This document shows positions 40,304 to 50,087 of a DNA stretch of 64,000 nt, one piece after another; the first letter of the stretch is position 1; each line of letters opens with the position of its first letter. Source of the DNA: JAPPLB01 sp965208945 (GTDB lineage: Bacteria > Acidobacteriota > Terriglobia > Bryobacterales > UBA6623); assembly GCA_965208945.1 (NCBI GenBank), contig OZ242366.1, positions 3,100,001 through 3,164,000 on the forward strand, in the 5' to 3' direction. Under the pieces are notes generated by a model. The model saw nothing but the letters and a program-made list of their open reading frames with translations. It had not been told where the DNA came from and did no database searches. Made by a program: the position numbers and the translations under genes.

Positions 40304-41437
40304 CTATTGCTCCTCCAGCACCCACTGCCGATTGAAGCGCGCCCAGCGGATGTCGCGGCCTCCTTGGTGAAGCTGTTGCTGCCAGAGAGCGACTATTGTG
40401 CCGTCGGCCGCTTGCGTGATGCTGGGATAAGACACCTGCGGCCCGTCCGACTCGGCGACGTTCCGCGGGATGCTCCAGGTGCGGCCGCCATCGGACGAGA
40501 TCGCCACGCTCAAGGGCCGGCGGTATACGGGAGAGTTGTTCCAGATGGCGATGATCTCTTTGCTTCGATCCAACCGCCACAATCCCGTGGGCGTATTGTG
40601 GCCTGTCAGCGAGCTGGGGCGCGGCGGGGCCCAGGTGAGACCGCCGTCGCGGCTTCGACTCTCGTAGTGACGGCTTGATCCGTTCCGCATCACCATCAGA
40701 ATCTCTCCGTCCGCCAACTCGACGATGGAGGGTTCGTCGAGACCGTTGGTGGAGTACGGAGTCATCTTCGGAATCCAAACGTGCAGCGCGCCGAAGGGAG
40801 TCCAGTGGATGCCGTCGGTGGATCGCAGGATGCCGGACGCGATGTTCATCTCGCCTTCGGTGCGCGCCGGTGTGCCCTTCTCGGCCCACAGGTCCCACGA
40901 GTAACCCATCAGCAGCGTACCGTCACCCAGACGCATGCCCTTGTGCTGCTTGCCGGCTACGTACTTCTTGGGCATCGAGATTTCGACGGGTTCCGACCAG
41001 CTTTCACCGTCGTCGTCGGTCTTGACCATGAATACCGTGCTCCGGTCGATGGTTTCGAGCTCGACGGTGCGTGTCGTGCAATAGACGAAAGTGCGCGAGC
41101 CGTCGACGATGATGTTGGGATCACCGTCCCAGAGCCCGGGGTTGTCGATGATCTCCCTGGCGCTGGACCAGGTGCGGCCCCCGTCGTCGGAGAGAGCTGC
41201 TGCGACCAGAGCGCTGCTTTGATCGGGCGAGTAGGCTCCGAATAACGCCATCAAGCGGCCGCTCGTAAGCCGGGCAACCGTCGGGTAGGCGTTGTGATAG
41301 AAACGAGTACCTTCGGATTTCCTGACCACGCCTGTCTCGAATTGCGGTCCGTCAGCCCCCAGCAGTGTCGCCGAGTTTGCGAGGAGAAGTGCAATCAGAA
41401 CACAGCCAAAACGTCTTGGCCAAACCCAGGCCGTCAT
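40304..41437 (-). CDS. Exported sialidase-like (BNR/Asp-box) propeller protein
   Basis: 377 residues from ATG 41437, which has GGAGGTGG just upstream; longer starts are possible. A signal peptide (CVLIALLLANSATLLG) is followed by Asp-box repeats S-x-D-x-G-x-x-W: SDDGGRTWSS, TDDDGESWSE, SRDGGLTWAP and SSDGGRTWSI. FYHNAYPTVARL near the start is the usual exo-alpha-sialidase-type beginning of the first blade. True sialidase needs an Arg triad and Tyr/Glu pair that I cannot assign. Many homologues in Acidobacteriota and Planctomycetota are simply called glycosyl hydrolase/BNR proteins. Confidence 0.83.
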   Translation of the reverse strand: MTAWVWPRRFGCVLIALLLANSATLLGADGPQFETGVVRKSEGTRFYHNAYPTVARLTSGRLMALFGAYSPDQSSALVAAALSDDGGRTWSSAREIIDNPGLWDGDPNIIVDGSRTFVYCTTRTVELETIDRSTVFMVKTDDDGESWSEPVEISMPKKYVAGKQHKGMRLGDGTLLMGYSWDLWAEKGTPARTEGEMNIASGILRSTDGIHWTPFGALHVWIPKMTPYSTNGLDEPSIVELADGEILMVMRNGSSRHYESRSRDGGLTWAPPRPSSLTGHNTPTGLWRLDRSKEIIAIWNNSPVYRRPLSVAISSDGGRTWSIPRNVAESDGPQVSYPSITQAADGTIVALWQQQLHQGGRDIRWARFNRQWVLEEQ

Positions 41438-41732
41438 CCCAGCCACCTCCATGGGTATATTCAGATCACCGGGCAAGTCCGGGTCCCGGCAAGTCGGTAG
41501 TAGTCTACCAGTTGGCTGCTGAGGCGAGGACATTGGCAGGATGTCGGATCGTCAGGAGTGTGTGATTCGCGTCTGCTCGGGCGCCGGTCCGTGACTTCTT
41601 GATGCCGCCATCCTGGGCCCATCTCACGATAGCGGGTTGTTGACGCCATCTCGGAAAATTATGCCGTTCTGAACGATCATCAAGCTCCCCGATTGTGATA
41701 GCTTGGAACCGACATCCAGGGGGTGAATCGCC

Positions 41733-42485
41733 ATGAACCGTCGAATTTTCAACATGATGGCAGCGCTCGGCATCGGAGCGGCGGCTCCCTCCTCGTTCAG
41801 TCAAACCCCGAGCCGAAGTCAAATCAAACCGTTGCCCGGATCGCTGAAGGAGAAAATGCATAAGGGCGAACCGATCCGAACGGCCACTGTGCCTGTCGAG
41901 TCCACCCGCGAAGAGCTCGAGCGGATCATCAGTGAAAGCGGCAAGGTGGACCTCTTCAGCGTGGACGGCCAGCACAGGCCCCTGCCGGACGAAAGGGATC
42001 TGGCCAGGTTCTGCAAGCTGACGGAAGAGCTCGGAGCCGGCGTGCAGCTCCGCATCCCCCATGCTCGATGGGCCTACATGACGGGTCGGTATGCCGATCT
42101 TGGCGTGCTGGCGATTCTCGTCCCCTTCGTCGAAGAGGCCGAGACGGCCGATGAAGCCATCGACAGCTTCTATTACGCTCCTTTCGGCAACCGGAGCTGG
42201 GGCGGGGACTATCGATATGGACAGAAGCCGCCTGTGGACCGTCTGGAATATGCCAAGTGGTGGAACGGCACAGGCATGTTGGGTTTCCAGATCGAGACTC
42301 TTCGCGCGGCGCTCAATGTCAGAAAAATCGTCAAACCGGGCGTGGATTGGATCTCGTGGGGGCCGGCGGATATGAGCTTTGATATCGAGAAGCATTCCCA
42401 TAGCCCTTTCAAGACGTTGGAGGAGGCGCATGCCTTCGTAGTGGAACAACTGAAAGGCTTCGACGTGCGTGTGCCGCAGCCATAG
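41733..42485 (+). CDS. HpcH/HpaI aldolase-family exported protein
   Basis: 250 residues. An N-terminal signal sequence (MNRRIFNMMAALGIGAAAPSS) is followed by a TIM-barrel fold like 2-keto-3-deoxy-sugar-acid or citrate-lyase-beta aldolases. VDLFSVDGQHRPLPDERDL corresponds to the D-x-E/H region. GVLAILVPFVEEAETADEAI and YYAPFGNRSWGGDYRYG are the HpaI-like loop around the metal site. WISWGPADMSFD is the family's closing motif. Aldolases of this type are cytoplasmic as a rule, so the leader is unusual. Divergent from the sialidase-like gene across a 295-bp gap. Confidence 0.75.
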   Translation: MNRRIFNMMAALGIGAAAPSSFSQTPSRSQIKPLPGSLKEKMHKGEPIRTATVPVESTREELERIISESGKVDLFSVDGQHRPLPDERDLARFCKLTEELGAGVQLRIPHARWAYMTGRYADLGVLAILVPFVEEAETADEAIDSFYYAPFGNRSWGGDYRYGQKPPVDRLEYAKWWNGTGMLGFQIETLRAALNVRKIVKPGVDWISWGPADMSFDIEKHSHSPFKTLEEAHAFVVEQLKGFDVRVPQP

Positions 42486-42588
42486 GATTTCCAGTTGTGC
42501 CGGTGACCGAGACGCAGGTGGGAACGTTCCGACGTGAATTCGTCGCACGGCCCGCCATTGCATCGCTCATGCAGTACGCGATGTATAA

Positions 42589-42765
42589 CCTGCATTTCTC
42601 ACCACCCGACGGCCGAAGCACGCGATACGACCGCCATGACTTCGTTGCGCTTGCTTGCCGTGCTCAACGTACTGTTCAAGTACGCCTGCGCGCGCCAAGC
42701 GGCTCGCGCCTCGTCCTGACGGCCCTCTCACGCACTTCGCCTCGCCGCGTGGTGAGAAATGCAGG
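42589..42765 (+). repeat. MITE-A copy 7 (intact, 177 bp)
   Basis: Perfect ends; flanks ATAA (42585-42588) and TTAA (42766-42769), so TAA is shared. Unoccupied perfect IS1111 target at 42670-42686. It lies between the aldolase-like gene and the next sialidase-like gene. Confidence 0.93.
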
Positions 42766-42829
42766 TTAATCGATCGCTGTCGCGTCACGCCGCGAAGCGG
42801 TTGCTTCGTATTGAGGAACAGGAGGTTAC

Positions 42830-43900
42830 ATGAATATTTACGACCGACGGAGCATGTTGTTCACTCTGGCGGCCGCGCCGCTTCTGCGGCGTCCACCCAC
42901 TGCCAAGGCTGCCGACGTTTCCCTGTCCGGGATGAGAGTCGACTCGGTGCGGCGTGTTTTCCACAACGGTGAGCACAACGCCTTTACCGATCTGATTCTC
43001 TACAAGGGCGTCTACTACCTCACTTTTCGAAGTTGCCCTGACGGGCACATGGTGCATCCCACCTCGTCGATCCTGGTGCTCTCGAGCAGCGACGGCCGGG
43101 AGTGGCGTCAGGTATACCGCTTCCGTGTCGCCAAGAGGGACACGCGAGACCCCCACTTCATGATTTACAAGGACAAGCTCTTCGTCTACACCGGGACCTG
43201 GTACTGTGGCGATACTTCTCCCGAGCACTACGACATGAACCAGCACCTGGGCTACGGCGCCTGGACCGAGGACGGCAGCCGTTGGCACGGCCCCGAAATT
43301 CTCGAAGGCACCTACGGGCATTACATCTGGAGGGCAGCGGCGTTCGGTGGCATGGCATATCTGGGTGGACGCCGCAAGCGCGGATTTCCAGAGACCCGAA
43401 CCCGTGAGGAGAGGGACCCTGTCACCGAATCGGCATTGCTCGAAAGCGACGACGGAATTCGTTGGCGCAAGGTCGGCCTGTTTCAGGAGACCTACGGGAA
43501 TGAAACGGCATTCCTGTTCGAGCCCGACGGCGCGATTGTCGCCGTCGCCCGTACCGGTGCAGGCCGCAACGCCCAATTGCTGCGCTCGGCGCCCCCTTAT
43601 CAAGAGTGGAAGCGGTCTGATCTGGGCCGCTACATCGGCGGACCCCTAGTGGCCAAGTGGGGCAATCAATACCTCGTTGGAGGCCGCAAGCATACCGAGG
43701 CGGGTCCGCGAACAGTCCTCTCACAGCTTGTCCATGACAGCCTTGAAGATCTGGTCGAATTGCCCAGCGACGGCGATAACTCCTATCCGGGGTTCGTGGC
43801 ATTGAGTTCGACCCGCGGCTGGGTATCCTACTACTCGACTCACGAAAAAGAAGCCGGGAAACCGATCACGGCGATCTATCTGGCCGAGTTGGTGATCTAA
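42830..43900 (+). CDS. Exported sialidase/glycosidase-like propeller protein
   Basis: 356 residues with AGGAGG (42824 region) ahead of ATG. A leader (RRSMLFTLAAAPLLRRPPTAKA) is followed by propeller strands such as FTDLILYKGVYYLTFRSC, SSSDGREWRQVYRF, DPHFMIYKDKLFVYTGTW, WTEDGSRWHGPEIL and SDDGIRWRKVGLFQ. The Asp-box-like S-D-G-x-x-W motifs put it with BNR/five-bladed glycosidase-type proteins. It is 25 bp upstream of the amidohydrolase gene, so the two are probably cotranscribed. Confidence 0.8.
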   Translation: MNIYDRRSMLFTLAAAPLLRRPPTAKAADVSLSGMRVDSVRRVFHNGEHNAFTDLILYKGVYYLTFRSCPDGHMVHPTSSILVLSSSDGREWRQVYRFRVAKRDTRDPHFMIYKDKLFVYTGTWYCGDTSPEHYDMNQHLGYGAWTEDGSRWHGPEILEGTYGHYIWRAAAFGGMAYLGGRRKRGFPETRTREERDPVTESALLESDDGIRWRKVGLFQETYGNETAFLFEPDGAIVAVARTGAGRNAQLLRSAPPYQEWKRSDLGRYIGGPLVAKWGNQYLVGGRKHTEAGPRTVLSQLVHDSLEDLVELPSDGDNSYPGFVALSSTRGWVSYYSTHEKEAGKPITAIYLAELVI

Positions 43901-43925
43901 CCCCAGGGCTCATCGACAGAGAGGA

Positions 43926-45143
43926 ATGATGAAGCGTAGACAGTTCATACGAGTGTGCGGGGCGGCCTGCATGGCCCCTCTGGCAGCGCCGAATCTCGCC
44001 GGCCAGCAATCAGCCGCTGACAAGTTCGATTTGATCGTGCGCGGCGGCCGGGTCATCGACCCCTCCCAGTCACTGGATCGCATCGCCGACGTGGCGGTCT
44101 CAGATGGCAAGATCGCGGCGATCACACCCGAGCTTGACCCCAGACGAGCGAGACGAGTCATCAACGTCCCCGGCAGCCTGGTCACTCCCGGCCTCATCGA
44201 CCTCCACGTACACGGGTTCCAGGGCGTTTCACATTGGGGCGTAGACCTGGATCGATTCTGTTTGGGACGCGGCGTAACCACGGCCGTCGATGCCGGCACG
44301 TCCGGAGCCGACAGTTTCGAAGGGTTCCGCCGCTACATCGTCAATCCTGCAAAAACGCGGGTTCTGGCCTTCCTGAACATCTCTCGGATCGGACTCATAG
44401 CGCGACCCGGCGAACTGACGGATATGCGCATGGTCGATGTGGCCGCTGCCGTGGAAGCTGCGATGAAACATGCCGATCTGATCGTCGGTATCAAAGTGCG
44501 ATGCAGTGGGTCGCTGGCCGGCCCGAACGAACTTGAAGCCGTCCGCAGGACACGCGCCGCGGCCGACAAGATCGGCAAGCCGATCATGATGCACGTCGGG
44601 CGTCACCAAACGCCCCTCGAATACCTGGTGGAAGAGCTGCGGCCCGGCGACATGATGACGCACTCCTTCCGCACGGAGGGAGGCGTCATCGGCCCCGACG
44701 GCCGTGTGCCCGGCTACATCAAGCGCGCCGCGGAACGCGGCGTCCGATTCGATATTGGTCATGGAAACGGTGGGTTCTCTTTTGCCGCCATGGAGCAGGC
44801 TCTGAAGGAGGGTCTGCCTCCTTCCTCGATCAGCAGCGACATCCATTCCTACAGCACAATGGGGCCCGTGTTCGATCTCCCGACCACCATGTCGAAGATG
44901 CTGATGCTGGGGCTTTCCTTGCAAAAAGTGATCGAGTTGACAACCATCGAACCCGCCCGTGCGATTCATTGGGAACGTCTCTTGGGGTCGATCGCACCTG
45001 GCAGGATCGCCGATATCGCCGTGTTCGATCTTGTCAAGGGCAAGTTTCCTCTGATCGATTCCAGTAGAGAAGTTCGAGAAGCGTCGGAAAAACTCGTTCC
45101 CGTTCTCGCGCTGCGTGACGGCAAGCTGACCCCTGGGGCTTGA
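43926..45143 (+). CDS. Metallo-dependent amidohydrolase/deacetylase (EF_0837-like), exported
   Basis: 405 residues with a leader resembling a lipoprotein or Tat substrate (MKRRQFIRVCGAACMAPLAAPN). The dihydroorotase-like barrel shows FDLIVRGGRVIDPSQ, GLIDLHVHGFQG (the HxH metal pair), TTAVDAGTSGAD, MMHVGRH, THSFRTEGG and SSDIHSYSTMGP (final Asp), then LGSIAPGRIADIAVFD. This resembles the EF_0837/AHA_3915 family, known to travel with SelA-like PLP enzymes and a KDGP-type aldolase. Two SelA-like genes lie 2-5 kb to the right, which supports that assignment by context. Confidence 0.85.
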   Translation: MMKRRQFIRVCGAACMAPLAAPNLAGQQSAADKFDLIVRGGRVIDPSQSLDRIADVAVSDGKIAAITPELDPRRARRVINVPGSLVTPGLIDLHVHGFQGVSHWGVDLDRFCLGRGVTTAVDAGTSGADSFEGFRRYIVNPAKTRVLAFLNISRIGLIARPGELTDMRMVDVAAAVEAAMKHADLIVGIKVRCSGSLAGPNELEAVRRTRAAADKIGKPIMMHVGRHQTPLEYLVEELRPGDMMTHSFRTEGGVIGPDGRVPGYIKRAAERGVRFDIGHGNGGFSFAAMEQALKEGLPPSSISSDIHSYSTMGPVFDLPTTMSKMLMLGLSLQKVIELTTIEPARAIHWERLLGSIAPGRIADIAVFDLVKGKFPLIDSSREVREASEKLVPVLALRDGKLTPGA

Positions 45144-45178
45144 AGACCGCGGCAGCGTTGGGTGACTCAGGCGTCCGC

Positions 45179-46864
45179 CTACCGTGGCTGCACTACAAGC
45201 CGGCTGACGACAGGCGTGCCCGAGGTCTTCGTGGCGCTCAAAGACAGACGGAACCGCCAGCGCCGCGCTGCCGGCATCGTTGCGGCAAGATCGCTTCGCC
45301 CGTCATAGACCTCGAGCCGCCCGGAGTCTGCGTCCGCAGTACCATCGCCGTCGCGGTCGATCTCGACCAGCAGACCGACTCGGCTGCCGCCGAAGGTGTA
45401 TTGCTCCACATCCGCGATCTTTGAATCCCTGGTCGCGTAATACGTGGCCGCAACGAAGGTATGGTCGCTTCTACGCTTCAGGTCGCCGTAACCGGTGTCG
45501 GTCCCGGGGTACATCGTTCCGTGAAGCAGTTCCGGCCCGTTCCAGGACTGGGCATTGTCGTCGGACCAATAGACGACCGGCTTGCGCGTATAGCCTCCAC
45601 CGTTGCTGTGCAAGCCGACGCCCCAGAGCCGTCCTTGTCCCTTGGCGTAGTCGAGACGATTGTTGAATTGGAAATAGGGGTTGCTTTCCTTGTACAGCCT
45701 CACGCGTTGCCAGAGGCCGTTGCTTACTCCGCCGTTGACCTGATCGGAGATTTCGACCGGTGGTGAGAACGAGGCCCCCATGTCCGTGCTTACGGATTGC
45801 CAGGTGTGGCGGTTGCCCGCGGCGTCGCGCATCACCGCCACGATCGTGCGGTTACCTACGTATTCGATGGCGGGCTCGAACGTCGCACCCGAGTCCGGGT
45901 CTTCCTCACTCGCCAGAGGCCCGATCCAGCTCAGGAACCGATAGCTCTTTCCGTTGTCCGTCGACCGCGCGAGCAAAGTGCCCGCAAACTTCCCCTCGTA
46001 GTGGAAGTACTGAAAGGACATGTAGATATCGGTCGGGTTTTCCGGATCGACGAAGTAGTCTTCCGTGCCGATCGCGTAGGAGCCGTCGGCGCCGGTAACG
46101 CCCTTGACTTCGATGCGGTCCACATCGAGGGTCCACGTCTTTCCGTCGTCCCGCGAACGGAGCTGTTTGGTGCCCGACCGATAGCTGGTGCGCCAAAACT
46201 GGAGGATCAAGTCACCGTTGGGCATCTTGAACAGGCCCGGTTCGCTATGCGTGTATCCGTCTTCGTACGGCAGCCCCTCGATCGCTGAGCCGTCGAACCA
46301 GCGGTCGAGCTTGCTCCAGGTGCTGCCTTCGTCGTTCGACGTAATGATATGAATCGCGTCCCGATCACCCCAGCGAATATGGTTGACGCCTGACCGTAGC
46401 GCCATGATCCAGCGTTTCTCATCGACGATGGCGATCAGGCACCGGCCGTACCAATCGTGAGGAACATTATCTTCGTCGGTGAAAGGAGTCTCAGAGCCAT
46501 CGACGACGACTTCGATCGTCTTGTTGTGAAAAAGCTCGATGTCGGCTTCCACACTGATCTGCACTGCTCCGACCGCTTCCTGCCAGGTTTGCCAATGGCT
46601 CGTCCAGTTGCCTTCGTTCTCGCCGTCGAGAACGAGCCGGCCATCGTCGATGCGTATTCCCGTTTGTGCCGCGGCGGCCTCCGCCCACTCGCGGGTGGTA
46701 TCAACCGACCACGTAGGCTCTTGGGCCATGGCGTCCGTTGCCGGCAGCCCGGCCAGCACCCATGCGGCGAGCAGGATCGCTCGCCTTACTCCGTAGCGGC
46801 CGCGGCCAACCTGATCGGAGGCCGCGATGGCCTTGCTACGTTGCGGTATCGGATGTCTGGTCAT
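45179..46864 (-). CDS. Large exported sialidase-like protein with N-terminal lectin-like region
   Basis: 561 residues. The signal segment lies at about 28-48 (RAILLAAWVLAGLPATDAMAQ), so a shorter start is possible. Residues about 50-130 (GIRIDDGRLVLDGENEGN, FHNKTIEVVVDGSE) look like a jelly-roll/LamG-type front domain. The propeller follows with SNDEGSTWSK, SRDDGKTWTLD, STDNGKSYRF, STDMGASFSP and SDDNAQSWNGP Asp-boxes. A C-terminal segment (VGLLVEIDRDGDGTADAD) resembles a calcium-binding loop. Catalytic sialidase residues were not assigned. Convergent with the amidohydrolase gene. Confidence 0.8.
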   Translation of the reverse strand: MTRHPIPQRSKAIAASDQVGRGRYGVRRAILLAAWVLAGLPATDAMAQEPTWSVDTTREWAEAAAAQTGIRIDDGRLVLDGENEGNWTSHWQTWQEAVGAVQISVEADIELFHNKTIEVVVDGSETPFTDEDNVPHDWYGRCLIAIVDEKRWIMALRSGVNHIRWGDRDAIHIITSNDEGSTWSKLDRWFDGSAIEGLPYEDGYTHSEPGLFKMPNGDLILQFWRTSYRSGTKQLRSRDDGKTWTLDVDRIEVKGVTGADGSYAIGTEDYFVDPENPTDIYMSFQYFHYEGKFAGTLLARSTDNGKSYRFLSWIGPLASEEDPDSGATFEPAIEYVGNRTIVAVMRDAAGNRHTWQSVSTDMGASFSPPVEISDQVNGGVSNGLWQRVRLYKESNPYFQFNNRLDYAKGQGRLWGVGLHSNGGGYTRKPVVYWSDDNAQSWNGPELLHGTMYPGTDTGYGDLKRRSDHTFVAATYYATRDSKIADVEQYTFGGSRVGLLVEIDRDGDGTADADSGRLEVYDGRSDLAATMPAARRWRFRLSLSATKTSGTPVVSRLVVQPR

Positions 46865-47027
46865 TCATCGTCTCCATCGCGGGACCAAATCGCGAACAAG
46901 TCGGTGTCTATCAAACTACCCGAAGCCGAAGTCTTTCAGCAGCGGTTGACGGCTTGGCGCGCTCTTGCCGGAGTTGACTCGAACTGTGAAGCATGCGCAC
47001 TCGTTGTTCCGTTGTAAGTAGGAGCCT

Positions 47028-48335
47028 TTATCCGCGGCGAGCCTCAAGGAGGATTTCCCGCAGGCGGCGGCCAACGATCATTTCTTCCCGCTTTTGCAAG
47101 CCCAGTGAATAGACCGTCAACGACGAGCTCTTCGCTTTGCGATTACCAGGATCGGGCTTCGGCTTCGGGTGGCTGTCGCGAATGACATACGGGTTGTAGT
47201 TCGAGAGCACCTGTATTGGCGGATCACCCTCACGAAGCCGGCGACCGCATTCATTGCTGCTGATGCCCATCTCACTTTCGTCCCAGTCGACCACCAACTG
47301 CCGGAATCGGTTGCTGCCGCGACGGGTTTCGATCGTCGTACGAACGCCCGGTACGGTCGAGAGCATTGCCTCGATGCGCTCGAGTTTCTTGTTCTGATCT
47401 TGGTAGAGGGAATCGAGGTCAATCGTCAGCCATTTTTCCACAGCGGCCAGACACCCGATGATCTCCTCCTTGCCCACCTTCATCGGTCTGCAGACAGCCC
47501 CTTCGATCGGGCTCGAGTTCATGATCGCCGCCTCGATGAGGTGTTTGCGCCCCAACAGCAAGCCGGAACTCTGCGGCCCTTTCAGCCCTTTCCCCCCGCT
47601 GAAAGCATATAGATCGACACCCATCTTCGCGTACCGCCGCAGGTTCTCCACCGGCGGGATACCGCCTGCGGCGTCCACGAAAACGGGCACGCCGCGTTGC
47701 CGACAGGCAGAAACGATCCCCTCCAACGGCGGCGCATTGCGGGGAACAGGGTCGGCGGGATATCCCATGTACAACATAGCCGAACGGTCTGTGATGGTAT
47801 CGCGCAGGTTTTCGAGGTTCTTAACCACTTTCAGCTTGCCTCCCGCCAGGCGGATGGCATTGTCGAAAACACTGCGGCCTCCCCACATCAATACTTCGTT
47901 GCGCATTCCCTCGGAATCGGGCAACGCTCGGATTTTGACCGGGTCGTCGCCGGCAATGCAGGCAGCCGTGGCGACGGCCATCGCTCCCGCCGCGCCGGAA
48001 GTCACCATGCCTGCCTCGGCTCCGGAGATCTCGGCCAGCCTTCTGCCGACGGCGCGCTGCAACTGCACGATGTCGACAAAGTACTGTGAGGCTTCGTCCA
48101 TAGCCTCCCGCACTTCAGGCCACATCAGAGTGGCGCTGAGGAACGTGAAGGGGATGTTGGCCATGATGAACGGCTTGACGCCGAGTCTTGTGTAGATGTT
48201 GTCGCTGAAGTTATGCCCTCCGCGTCGAGTTGCCGTCTTGGATCGCACGCCGGCCAGCGAGAGATACCCGAGAAGTGCGTATCCCCAGGCCCGTTTGAAG
48301 AATCGCCGGCGAGTGGATGGATAGGACATGCGCAA
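47028..48335 (-). CDS. SelA-like PLP-dependent enzyme, exported type (first copy)
   Basis: 435 residues with an RRRFFKRAW Tat-like start and hydrophobic segment. The fold-type I PLP core shows GAEAGMVTSGAAGAMAVATAACIAGDD, VFVDAAGGIPP (cofactor Asp region) and LYAFSGGKGLKGPQSSGLLLG, whose Lys should form the Schiff base. These motifs match the SelA/DgaE group, which includes D-glucosaminate-6-phosphate ammonia-lyase; true SelA function is unlikely because the protein carries a leader. A related copy lies 67 bp upstream on the same strand. Together with the amidohydrolase it suggests amino-sugar-acid breakdown; that is inference. Confidence 0.8.
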   Translation of the reverse strand: MRMSYPSTRRRFFKRAWGYALLGYLSLAGVRSKTATRRGGHNFSDNIYTRLGVKPFIMANIPFTFLSATLMWPEVREAMDEASQYFVDIVQLQRAVGRRLAEISGAEAGMVTSGAAGAMAVATAACIAGDDPVKIRALPDSEGMRNEVLMWGGRSVFDNAIRLAGGKLKVVKNLENLRDTITDRSAMLYMGYPADPVPRNAPPLEGIVSACRQRGVPVFVDAAGGIPPVENLRRYAKMGVDLYAFSGGKGLKGPQSSGLLLGRKHLIEAAIMNSSPIEGAVCRPMKVGKEEIIGCLAAVEKWLTIDLDSLYQDQNKKLERIEAMLSTVPGVRTTIETRRGSNRFRQLVVDWDESEMGISSNECGRRLREGDPPIQVLSNYNPYVIRDSHPKPKPDPGNRKAKSSSLTVYSLGLQKREEMIVGRRLREILLEARRG

Positions 48336-48402
48336 GCCCCCTGTCTCTACTTCGAATTCTTGTCACGTCGTCACGAACCGGCGAACGGCAGGCGCGGCCG
48401 GA

Positions 48403-50043
48403 CTATGCATAGGGCCGGCGCCTGGCAGCCCAGCGGGCCGAGCCGTAGGCGCCGAGGCCCACGTCGCCCTGCATCGTGTCGCCTGTAACCTCGCCTTCGA
48501 ACTCGTAGCCGAAGGTCGCGGCCTCGTAGGTGTGAGTGTCTCTGAAATGGATGCGATTTCCGTCCACCCATCCGGCCAAGTCCCCTGCCGTTATCTCGCC
48601 CCGATGTTCGCCGGACAGATCACCGCCCTCCTGTGCGAACGTCAAAGTATGATCGGCGCTGCCGTAAACGAAATCGATCTTCAGGTCCCAGCGGCCTGCG
48701 ACGTTCGCCTGCGACCCGGTTGACTTCGACTGCTCAGGCTGCGGCGGGTCGGACAGCACGCGATACAGGCGTTCGGCCACGACGTTGGCGTCGCCCCGCT
48801 GCATGAACGTGGGGATCACGAGGAGCTGACTCTCACCTCCTTGCCGTCGGTTTCCGGTTCCCGAACGGAGAATGATTCGGGGATCTTCGTTGTATAAGTG
48901 CCTGAAGACCTCTTCGCCGCCGATGCCGAGTCGTTCGGTATTCCAAAGGACTTCAAGCCGGGGCTTCCTTTCCCACTTCAGAGCCGTGAGGGGATCACTC
49001 TGCGGCAGGCCCTCGATGAGCTGCACGTTTGTACGCACACCCGGCACCCGGCGGACGCTTGCCGAGATTTCCTCGGTCCATCCCTGCCACGTCCTCCATT
49101 CTGCGGCGTGATCTCGCTGGGGCCACATCTCTACGGCGGCCAGCAACCCCATGATGTCTTCCTTGGCAACCTTCATGGGACGACCAAAGGATCCGTGCGG
49201 CGCGCTGTTGAGCCATGCGGACTGAACGAGGTCTTTGCGCCCGATGAGCAGGCCGGTGCTTTGGGGACCGTGAATCGCCTTGCCGCCGCTATAGGCGACC
49301 AGGTCCGCACCGCGCTCCAGGTGGATATTGGGAAGGGAGAGATCCTCGGCGGCCGCATCGACCAGCACCGGCACTCCGTACTCGCGGGCGACTCGCGTGA
49401 TCCGGCTCAGGCCGAAGGTCTCGCTTTGGTCGGCTGTCTTGGCCAACACCGACACCATGGCCGTTCGTGGACCAATAGCGTCACGCATCTCCTTCTCGTT
49501 TGCGACCTCGATCATCTTGATGCCCAGCATGCGGATGGCGTGGTCGTAACCGTTGCGAGAGGTAATCGGCGCTATGACCTCGTCCTTCAATCCGGCCAGT
49601 GAAGGCAATCGACGGATGCGCTCCGGGTTGCCGCCTGCAATGCAGCCCGACGTAGCGTGCGCCAGGGCCGCCGCACAGCCGGAAGTGACTATCGCCGCCT
49701 CGGCGCCGGTGATTTCGGCAAGACGTTTCCCTACCGACTCCATGAGCTCGTCAATCTGCACGTAACGCTTGGAAGCCTGCGCCATCGCTTCCCGCACTTC
49801 CGGCAGAATGATCGAACCCCCATACATGGTGATCGGTCCGGTGGCGTTGATTACCGGCCGCACTCCGATCGACTCGTAGAGATCCGACCCCAAGCTCAGC
49901 TTGCCGGCGGAGCTTGCCGCAGCCGCGCCGGCGGGCGCAAGTCCTGCCGCGGCCAGCAGGCCGCCATTGCGAAAAAGCGCGCGCCGTGTCAGCGGCCTTT
50001 GTCGGGTAGGTCTTGAAACTGTTGGTGTGAAAGCTTTCCCCAT
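48403..50043 (-). CDS. SelA-like PLP-dependent enzyme with C-terminal beta domain (second copy)
   Basis: 546 residues from ATG 50043 (GAGG upstream). A twin-arginine-like leader (TRRALFRNGGLLAAAGLAP) is followed by the PLP core with GAEAAIVTSGCAAALAHAT, VLVDAAAEDLSLP and VAYSGGKAIHGPQSTGLLIG (Schiff-base Lys). After about residue 450 a separate beta-rich domain starts (VAGRWDLKIDFVYGSADHTLTFAQ, GDLSGEHRGEITAGDLAG), similar to lipocalin-like modules. The first SelA-like copy lacks this domain. The SOD gene begins on the same strand just upstream of it. Confidence 0.8.
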   Translation of the reverse strand: MGKAFTPTVSRPTRQRPLTRRALFRNGGLLAAAGLAPAGAAAASSAGKLSLGSDLYESIGVRPVINATGPITMYGGSIILPEVREAMAQASKRYVQIDELMESVGKRLAEITGAEAAIVTSGCAAALAHATSGCIAGGNPERIRRLPSLAGLKDEVIAPITSRNGYDHAIRMLGIKMIEVANEKEMRDAIGPRTAMVSVLAKTADQSETFGLSRITRVAREYGVPVLVDAAAEDLSLPNIHLERGADLVAYSGGKAIHGPQSTGLLIGRKDLVQSAWLNSAPHGSFGRPMKVAKEDIMGLLAAVEMWPQRDHAAEWRTWQGWTEEISASVRRVPGVRTNVQLIEGLPQSDPLTALKWERKPRLEVLWNTERLGIGGEEVFRHLYNEDPRIILRSGTGNRRQGGESQLLVIPTFMQRGDANVVAERLYRVLSDPPQPEQSKSTGSQANVAGRWDLKIDFVYGSADHTLTFAQEGGDLSGEHRGEITAGDLAGWVDGNRIHFRDTHTYEAATFGYEFEGEVTGDTMQGDVGLGAYGSARWAARRRPYA

Positions 50044-50087
50044 GATTGCCTCGTGATCCATAGTCGCGCAGGAGTCGCTCCTGCGGT

